The translations under genes and the position numbers were made by a program. Source: Marinilabiliales bacterium (GTDB lineage: Bacteria > Bacteroidota > Bacteroidia > Bacteroidales > BM523). Taken from it: DNA of 5,004 nucleotides. The stretch lies in assembly GCA_002869425.1 (NCBI GenBank), contig PKSZ01000301.1, positions 764-5,767 of the forward strand, given 5' to 3'. Positions within the stretch are counted from its first letter, which is position 1. Every line of letters starts with the position of its first letter. This document shows positions 1 through 5,004 of this stretch, piece by piece. Below the pieces are notes generated by a model that worked only from the letters and a program-made list of their open reading frames with translations, was not told the DNA's origin and searched no databases.

Positions 1-1
1 A

Positions 2-361
2 TATGCTGGAGCACACAGACCGCTGTACCTGGTTCGGGATGGAAAACTTGAGCAATTTAAAGGAAATCCCAAGGCGATTGGTGGGATTCCACTAGGAAAG
101 AAAAAAGAAAAAGATTTTGTAACACATGAAATTGATATTGTTGAAGGTGACCAAATTTTCTTCTTTAGTGATGGTTTGCCAGACCAAATAGGTGGTCCTA
201 GCAAAAGAAAATATATGGCAAAAAGAATTCGTGAAGCATTAACAGAGAATTCAGATTGGCCTATTTCAAAATTTAATGGTTTCTTTGCAAGAGATTTTAA
301 GAAATGGAAGGGCGATTGTAAGCAAATTGATGATGTGCTTTTGATTGGTATTGAGTTTTAA
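2..361 (+). CDS. SpoIIE/PP2C-type protein serine/threonine phosphatase, C-terminal part (SiaA-like)
   Basis: This is the 3' end of a gene whose start lies left of the window; 119 codons and a TAA stop are visible in the frame beginning at base 2. The fragment opens with YAGAHRPLYLVRDG, which matches the AGH.P..L...G core of SpoIIE/PPM phosphatases. It continues with FFFSDGLPDQ (fragment residues 53-62), where D57 of SDG is the expected metal-binding aspartate, and ends with DDVLLIGIEF (110-119), whose Asp pair matches the terminal DD(V/I)T motif. Family members are Mn/Mg-dependent phosphatases that dephosphorylate Ser/Thr on anti-sigma-antagonist-like switch proteins. The gene lies 18 bases before a SiaB-type kinase and just upstream of a SiaC-type phosphoprotein, so the SiaC-like protein is the likely substrate (inference). 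The N-terminal sensor, which in SiaA is membrane-bound with a HAMP domain, cannot be seen here. Confidence 0.9.
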   Translation, partial: YAGAHRPLYLVRDGKLEQFKGNPKAIGGIPLGKKKEKDFVTHEIDIVEGDQIFFFSDGLPDQIGGPSKRKYMAKRIREALTENSDWPISKFNGFFARDFKKWKGDCKQIDDVLLIGIEF

Positions 362-379
362 TTTAATATATTGTTGGAA

Positions 380-955
380 ATGGATACAACAAATACAAAG
401 CATGGTTTTTTAGAGTTTGTATATGACTTTTACAAAACCATGAAGCTGAATGAGATTAATCTTGTGTATGAAGGTGAAATAACACATCAGATTACCAAGG
501 CTTTCACTTCTCTTACAGAGGCTAGTATGGAAAAAGAAGATGAGCCTAGTGGTGTTCAACGGAAGGTTTTTCATGTTATGGTAGAATGCTTACAGAATAT
601 TAGTAAGCATGCAGAGAATTCAACGGTTTTAAATGATCCGCTTGAGGGTCGGGGTATTTTTATGGTGAGCCGGGGTGATGATATGTATAAAGTTACTACC
701 GGGAATGTAATAGATAATACCAAGGTTGAACATTTGAGAGAATTTATCGACCATATCAACAGCTTGAATAAAGACGAGTTAAAATTATTGTATAAGAAAC
801 AGATAAAAGAAGGACGGCTCTCAGAAAAAGGTGGAGCAGGTCTTGGTTTTATTGATATTGTAAGAAAAACAGGTCAGCCATTGGATGTTCATTTTCTTCC
901 AGTCAATGAAAACGCATCTTTCTTTATACTAATTTCAACAATTACCAGAAAATAA
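380..955 (+). CDS. siaB: SiaB-family protein kinase (GHKL ATPase fold, DUF6272)
   Basis: The product is a 191-residue cytosolic protein with no membrane segment or signal peptide. It is recognised as a SiaB-family kinase, which phosphorylates the partner protein SiaC on a threonine. Visible GHKL features are an N-box, VECLQNISKH at residues 68-77 (E69 and N73 in the ExxxN arrangement), and a glycine-rich ATP-lid motif, GGAGLG at 151-156. Hydrophobic strand residues FFILIST (181-187) follow near the C-terminus. The N-terminal part (about 10-40, with INLVYEGEIT) fits the family's opening region. I chose the ATG at 380; an in-frame TTG at 371 would add three residues, but ATG is preferred and gives a family-like start. 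No Shine-Dalgarno sequence is seen. The gene sits 18 bases after the phosphatase stop and 12 bases before siaC, so the three are probably co-transcribed. The symbol is given at family level, not as proven orthology. Confidence 0.85.
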   Translation: MDTTNTKHGFLEFVYDFYKTMKLNEINLVYEGEITHQITKAFTSLTEASMEKEDEPSGVQRKVFHVMVECLQNISKHAENSTVLNDPLEGRGIFMVSRGDDMYKVTTGNVIDNTKVEHLREFIDHINSLNKDELKLLYKKQIKEGRLSEKGGAGLGFIDIVRKTGQPLDVHFLPVNENASFFILISTITRK

Positions 956-967
956 AATATTATAGTT

Positions 968-1351
968 ATGCAAACAATAAAAATTTCAGGTACAGACGAT
1001 ACTCCAGGTGTAATACTGGACAAGGAAAACGGGTTGTTTCAAATAACCGGAAGATCACTACCAGAGGATGTTGCTGCATTTTTTGAACCCATCCTTGAAT
1101 GGATGGCGGCGTATGCGGAAGATCCGCTGGAAAAGACAATATTTGATTTTAAACTTTCATATTTCAATACAGCATCATCAAAATTATTGCTTGATGTTTT
1201 GTTGAATCTGGAAGAAATGGTTGAAGAGGGACATGATGTAACTGTACGATGGTACTATCCTGAAGATGATGAAGATATGGAAGAGGCAGGTGAGGAGTAT
1301 GCTGACATTGTGGAAGTTCCTTTTGAACAGATTAGCTATTCATTGGATTAA
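968..1351 (+). CDS. siaC: SiaC-family regulatory phosphoprotein (DUF1987)
   Basis: The product is a 127-residue acidic cytosolic protein of the SiaC/DUF1987 family, the switch component of SiaABC-type systems. Such proteins resemble anti-sigma-factor antagonists (STAS-like) but form their own family. Seen in the sequence are an N-terminal strand region (TPGVILDKENGLFQITGRS, residues 12-30), an SLPEDVAAFFEPILEWM helix (30-46), the central FDFKLSYFNTASSK stretch (59-72), and a very acidic tail, PEDDEDMEEAGEEY (98-111). T68 in YFNTASS is at the same number as the phosphorylated Thr68 of P. aeruginosa SiaC and in a matching context, so it is the predicted site for the upstream kinase. In P. aeruginosa, unphosphorylated SiaC binds and activates the diguanylate cyclase SiaD; no such gene is present here, so the target is unknown. 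The ATG at 968 lies in an A/T-rich leader without a Shine-Dalgarno sequence; the next gene starts 11 bases after the stop. Confidence 0.88.
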   Translation: MQTIKISGTDDTPGVILDKENGLFQITGRSLPEDVAAFFEPILEWMAAYAEDPLEKTIFDFKLSYFNTASSKLLLDVLLNLEEMVEEGHDVTVRWYYPEDDEDMEEAGEEYADIVEVPFEQISYSLD

Positions 1352-1362
1352 ATCAGCTTTAA

Positions 1363-4300
1363 ATGAGTGAAGAAATTCTCAAAGCATTTATGCAGCTCTT
1401 TGCCATCACTGCTAAGCAGGATGATGGCGTTGAGGAAACTGAAAGAAATTTCGTTAAGAATTTTCTTAAGCAACAGTTAAGTGATGATGCTGTTGAAGAA
1501 TATCTCGCTCTTTTTGATAAAAAAGCAGGCCCTGTAATTAAAAAAGAGGACAAACTTGATGAAAAGGGTGAAGAGAAAAAGCCGAAGTTAACCTCTGTAA
1601 AAGACTCTGTTCGGATACTTGGTCTTTGTAAAAAGATTAATAAGACACTTACACAAAATCAGAAAGTTGTTGTTCTGGTTCGTTTGTTTGAACTGGTTAA
1701 TACCGATAAAAAGTTCACAGAACAAAGAATGGCAATCATAAATACTGTTGCTGAGGTATTTAAAATTTCCAAGGAAGAGTTCACAGGTATTGAATCTTTT
1801 GTGCTGAATGACGATCCACATAAAATGGACGATCCGGCACTATTGATCATCAATGACAAGGACGAAGAGTTTAAACAGTGTAAGCACATTATTACAGAGA
1901 AACTGGATAAAGATATTTTTATCCTTCATATCGATAGTGTGGATCTGTATTTTCTCCGTTATTCTGGTGAAGAAGACTTGTTTCTTAATGGGCTTGTAAT
2001 TGATAAAAGAAGTATATATCTGTTTGCCAATGGTAGTACTGTAAAATTACCCAAAGGAAAACCAATTTATTATAGTGATGTTGTATCGCGTTTTCTTGCT
2101 GATACATCTGAAAACAAAGTATCATTTAATGTAAATGATCTGAATTTTCATTTTCCAAATGGAAATATTGGATTGAGAAATATTAATCTCTCCGAATCTC
2201 ATGGTAGATTGGTGGGAATAATGGGAGCCAGTGGGGCTGGAAAAACAACTCTTTTAAATGTGCTTTGCGGAATTGAATCGCCCTCTCAGGGGAGTGTTGT
2301 CATTAATGGTATCAATTTACATACAGAAAAGGAGAACCTGGAAGGTGTAATTGGTTATATTCCTCAGGACGATTTGTTAATAGAAGAGCTTACAGTTTTT
2401 CAGAATCTTTATTACAATGCCAAGCTTTGTTTTAAGGATTTACCTGAAGAAGAAATTGTACAGCGGGTAAATAAAACCTTGAGTAACCTCGGACTTTATG
2501 ATCGGAAAGATCTGAAAGTGGGCTCACCTATGAAGAAGACCATCAGTGGTGGACAGAGGAAGAGGTTGAATATAGCACTGGAATTAATAAGGGAACCATC
2601 AATATTATTTGTTGATGAACCAACTTCTGGTTTATCATCGAGGGATTCTGAAAATGTTATGGACCTCCTCAGGGAATTATCCTTGAAAGGGAAGTTGATA
2701 TTTGTTGTAATTAATCAGCCATCATCCGAGATCTATAAAATGTTTGATAGGATGATAATACTGGATACAGGAGGGTATCTTGTGTATTATGGAAATCCTG
2801 TTGAAGCGGTGATGTATTTTAAGAGAGCTGACGCCCAGATTAATAGTGATGTGGGAGAATGCCCCACTTGTGGTAATGTTAACCCTGAGTTGATCTTTAA
2901 TATCATTGAGGCGAAAGTAGTTGACGAATTTGGTAATTATACTGATAGTCGTAAGGTAACGCCTGAAAAGTGGGAAGAGTATTGTGGCAGTACTATCCCT
3001 GTGGAGAAGATGGATGATATCGAAGAAGCACCACCATCTACATTGGATATTCCAGGATGGTTTCGTCAACTTAAAATATATACTATTCGAGACTTCCTGT
3101 CAAAGATAAGCAATACTCAATATATTGCATTGAACTTGCTGGAATCACCGATTCTTGCCTTTATATTAAGTTATATTATTCGATATATTGCCGATCCGAA
3201 TTCTTCGGAATATATTTTCAGGGACAATGAAAATATACCTCCGTATATTTTTATGTCCATTGTAGTTGCTTTGTTTCTGGGTTTAACGGTTAGTGCAGAA
3301 GAAATTTTCAGAGATCGAAAAATATTAAAACGTGAAGCATTTCTCAATCTGAGTCGTTCAGCATATCTCTTTTCAAAAATTATGATTTTGTTCGTGCTAT
3401 CTGCAATTCAGTCTTTCCTTTTTGTTTTGGTAGGAAATTTTGTGCTCGGAGTAGATGGAATGATGCTAAAATACTTTTTTGCACTCTTTTCGGTGGCAGC
3501 ATTTGCCAATATGATGGGGTTGAATATTTCGGCTTCATTTAATTCGGTTATCACGATCTACATAATCATCCCCTTGTTGCTGATTCCTCAGATGATACTC
3601 GGTGGTGCAATGTTTAGTTTCGATAAGTTAAATCGTTCTATTGGTAGTGTGGATAAGGTGCCTTTTATAGCAGAATTTATGGCTTCAAAATGGGCATATG
3701 AGGGTTTAATGGTAACACAGTATAAGGACAATAATTTTGAGAAAACATTTTATGATATAGAAAAACGAGAGAGTCAGGCAGACTTTAAGCAGGTTTGGTA
3801 TTTACCAAAACTGACAGATAAATTAAATGAAATATTAGAAGTCTTGGACTCTAACAGTGTTGAAACCAAAAATATAGTTGAGGAAAACCTTGCTTTATTG
3901 AGACATGAATTAGGCCTGGAGATGCAAAGGGTTAAGGATGTACCATTTGAATTTCATGATAAATTAATACGGGATTCAATCAATAAATTTGTGGTCTATC
4001 AGACGAAAGATTATGTGAAAAATCTGGATAAATACTATAGCAAGATGTTTCAGGATGCAAATACTGAAAAGGAAAAACTTATTGGATACTTTCTATCAAC
4101 AGACAAGGATCAGTATAATCGCTTAAAAAATGATTATTTTAATGAGAGTGTTTCTGATATAGTCAAAAAGGTTTATGAGAAACATAAAATTCTTCAGTAT
4201 AAAGACCAGTTGATTCAACAAGTTGACCCAATTTATCAAGATCCAGATATGTCTGCATATCTGAGCTTTAGGTCTCATTTTTATGCTCCGCAGAAACACT

Positions 4301-4455
4301 TTATGGGTAATTTGTATGATACTTTTTGGTTTAATATGATTATTATATGGATCATGACCATCGTATTGTATATAGCACTATATTACAGATACCTTGAGCG
4401 TCTTTTAAACTTATCTGGAAAAATTAATCTGGCAGGATTAATTAAATCCAAGTAA
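1363..4455 (+). CDS. TerB-like domain / ABCG-like ATPase / ABC-2 permease fusion transporter
   Basis: This 1030-residue half-transporter carries ATPase and permease on one chain and should act as a dimer in the inner membrane; its substrate is unknown. Domains in order: a TerB-like helical region (about 1-150) with two acidic-turn repeats near KQDDGVEETE (18-27) and NTDKKFTEQR (113-122), split by a Lys/Glu-rich insert (about 53-77); a beta-rich region of unknown type (about 180-245); and the ATPase (about 253-480). The ATPase shows Walker A GASGAGKT (288-295), Q-loop Q335, signature ISGGQRKR (394-401), and Walker B ILFVDE (414-419) with catalytic E419. The H-loop position reads N451 in VINQPSS instead of the usual His, and the D-loop is SGLSSRDS. 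CPTC follows at 500-503. Predicted membrane helices are near 588-606, 628-645, 673-692, 703-723, 729-751 and 989-1007, with a large extracytoplasmic segment (about 754-986) before the last. The start ATG lies 11 bases after siaC, suggesting the same operon. Confidence 0.88.
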   Translation: MSEEILKAFMQLFAITAKQDDGVEETERNFVKNFLKQQLSDDAVEEYLALFDKKAGPVIKKEDKLDEKGEEKKPKLTSVKDSVRILGLCKKINKTLTQNQKVVVLVRLFELVNTDKKFTEQRMAIINTVAEVFKISKEEFTGIESFVLNDDPHKMDDPALLIINDKDEEFKQCKHIITEKLDKDIFILHIDSVDLYFLRYSGEEDLFLNGLVIDKRSIYLFANGSTVKLPKGKPIYYSDVVSRFLADTSENKVSFNVNDLNFHFPNGNIGLRNINLSESHGRLVGIMGASGAGKTTLLNVLCGIESPSQGSVVINGINLHTEKENLEGVIGYIPQDDLLIEELTVFQNLYYNAKLCFKDLPEEEIVQRVNKTLSNLGLYDRKDLKVGSPMKKTISGGQRKRLNIALELIREPSILFVDEPTSGLSSRDSENVMDLLRELSLKGKLIFVVINQPSSEIYKMFDRMIILDTGGYLVYYGNPVEAVMYFKRADAQINSDVGECPTCGNVNPELIFNIIEAKVVDEFGNYTDSRKVTPEKWEEYCGSTIPVEKMDDIEEAPPSTLDIPGWFRQLKIYTIRDFLSKISNTQYIALNLLESPILAFILSYIIRYIADPNSSEYIFRDNENIPPYIFMSIVVALFLGLTVSAEEIFRDRKILKREAFLNLSRSAYLFSKIMILFVLSAIQSFLFVLVGNFVLGVDGMMLKYFFALFSVAAFANMMGLNISASFNSVITIYIIIPLLLIPQMILGGAMFSFDKLNRSIGSVDKVPFIAEFMASKWAYEGLMVTQYKDNNFEKTFYDIEKRESQADFKQVWYLPKLTDKLNEILEVLDSNSVETKNIVEENLALLRHELGLEMQRVKDVPFEFHDKLIRDSINKFVVYQTKDYVKNLDKYYSKMFQDANTEKEKLIGYFLSTDKDQYNRLKNDYFNESVSDIVKKVYEKHKILQYKDQLIQQVDPIYQDPDMSAYLSFRSHFYAPQKHFMGNLYDTFWFNMIIIWIMTIVLYIALYYRYLERLLNLSGKINLAGLIKSK

Positions 4456-4472
4456 TATTTCCCAACAATATT

Positions 4473-4494
4473 TATTTTTGTAACTTTACGTTTG
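4473..4494 (+). promoter_or_regulatory. Candidate Bacteroidota-type promoter -7 element(s) upstream of the lipoprotein gene
   Basis: The 58-base gap between the transporter and lipoprotein genes holds two overlapping-range matches to the Bacteroidota sigma-factor -7 consensus TAnnTTTG: TATTTTTG at 4473-4480 and TACGTTTG at 4487-4494. The lipoprotein ATG is at 4514, leaving a short leader. I do not see a convincing TTTG or TTG -33 box at the usual 19-21 base spacing before either match, so this is a weak call made on half of the consensus in A/T-rich DNA. If real, the lipoprotein gene could be transcribed separately from the upstream operon. Confidence 0.35.
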
Positions 4495-4513
4495 AATAAA
4501 AATGTGAAGTACT

Positions 4514-5004
4514 ATGGTAAAACGTTTTTTCTATTTTCTGGCTCTTGGGGGCTTTTTGGTTTCTTGTGCTTCAGATGGGGGAAATGGTTCTGGTGATGAA
4601 TTTGAGGTGCCTGATTCCCTGTTCGAAGAAACACCTTTAGTGGTGTCAGAGGAAGTAATTGAAGACATTGTCGAGAATGTTTCTTCTCCAATTGAGATGG
4701 CGGCACTGATAAAAAGTTCCGGAGTACCTTTCTCGCAGGCATATTTGAATAAAACAGATAATGTTGATGGATTAAATACTTCTTTTAAAAGAGCATTAAA
4801 TCTTGGGGTATTTGGTGCAGATCTTGGTTATCTGAACATGTATAATAAAACAGGTTCCGTTATTTCTTATATATCTGCAATAAAAACCTTATCCGAGGAA
4901 TTGAAAGTAGGTCAGTTTTTTGATTTTGGTACATTAAAGCGGCTTGCTACCAATAATACTAACCTGGATTCTCTTATGTATATATCCGTTTCCAGTTTTA
5001 ATAA
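4514..5004 (+). CDS. Lipoprotein of unknown function, N-terminal part (runs off the window)
   Basis: An open frame begins at the ATG at 4514 and stays open to the right edge, giving 163 whole codons. An in-frame TGA at 4505 lies just upstream, so this is the first possible ATG. The N-terminus is a clear lipoprotein signal peptide: basic MVKR, a hydrophobic stretch (residues 5-16), and the lipobox LVSC with the modified cysteine at C18. The mature N-terminus, CASDGGNGSGDEFEVPDS, is a flexible Gly/Ser/Asp-rich tether. An acidic linker follows (about 28-56), then a likely helical domain starting near SPIEMAALIKSSG (58-70) and including FKRALNLGVFGADLGYLNMY (91-110). I recognise the general look of conserved Bacteroidota lipoproteins but cannot name a family or function. 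It should sit in the outer membrane or periplasm. Same-strand placement 58 bases after the transporter suggests a possible functional link, though a separate promoter is possible. Confidence 0.8.
   Translation, partial: MVKRFFYFLALGGFLVSCASDGGNGSGDEFEVPDSLFEETPLVVSEEVIEDIVENVSSPIEMAALIKSSGVPFSQAYLNKTDNVDGLNTSFKRALNLGVFGADLGYLNMYNKTGSVISYISAIKTLSEELKVGQFFDFGTLKRLATNNTNLDSLMYISVSSFN

Noticed and set aside
176..361. A separate 61-residue gene starting at the ATG at 176
   Set aside because: The same frame is open to the left edge and encodes phosphatase motifs upstream of this ATG, so the ATG is internal to the truncated phosphatase gene.
371..379. TTG at 371 as the start of the SiaB-like kinase
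   Set aside because: An in-frame ATG lies nine bases downstream at 380; no ribosome-binding sequence favours the TTG and the extra three residues add no conserved feature.
2722..3069. 115-codon open frame on the minus strand inside the transporter gene
   Set aside because: It lies wholly inside the ATPase and linker coding sequence, whose + strand frame has clear conserved motifs. The minus-strand translation shows no recognisable domain, so it is a shadow frame.
4454..4472. Possible transcription terminator after the transporter gene: AATATT, 7-base gap, AATATT, then a T-rich run
   Set aside because: The stem would be six A/T pairs only and each half is itself palindromic, so the hairpin would be very weak. 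The T-rich run is better read as part of the candidate promoter.
4512..4742. 76-codon minus-strand open frame over the lipoprotein start
   Set aside because: The + strand frame has a clear signal peptide and lipobox. The minus-strand product is low-complexity and basic, typical of a chance frame.

Overview
The window comes from an AT-rich genome that is most likely a member of the Bacteroidota. Four things point there: the protein families present, A/T-rich gene starts with no clear Shine-Dalgarno sequence, a TAnnTTTG-type promoter motif before the last gene, and a lipoprotein with acidic residues just after its lipid-modified cysteine. No finer placement is possible from the sequence alone. 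All five genes are on the + strand and coding density is very high.

Layout: positions 2-361 are the last 119 codons of a SpoIIE/PP2C-type serine/threonine phosphatase (start lies outside the window). A GHKL-fold SiaB-family kinase follows (380-955), then a SiaC-family (DUF1987) phosphoprotein (968-1351). Next is a 1030-residue fused ABC transporter (1363-4455) with a TerB-like N-terminal domain, an ABCG-like ATPase and an ABC-2-type membrane domain. After a 58-base gap with a candidate promoter, a lipoprotein gene starts at 4514 and runs off the right edge. The first four genes are separated by only 11-18 bases and are almost certainly one transcription unit.

How they may work together: the first three genes match, in order, the SiaA (phosphatase), SiaB (kinase), SiaC (switch protein) partner-switching module of Pseudomonas aeruginosa. 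There SiaB phosphorylates SiaC on Thr68, SiaA removes the phosphate, and unphosphorylated SiaC activates the diguanylate cyclase SiaD. The SiaC-like protein here also has a threonine at residue 68 in a matching context. No diguanylate cyclase follows in the window; the next gene is the TerB-ABC transporter. The inference worth testing is that this switch controls, or is controlled by, a transport ATPase.

The transporter is itself unusual. The H-loop histidine of its ATPase reads as asparagine (N451), the D-loop aspartate is displaced, a CxxC motif follows the ATPase, and about 230 residues are inserted between the last two membrane helices. I see no RNA genes, CRISPR arrays, mobile elements or significant repeats.
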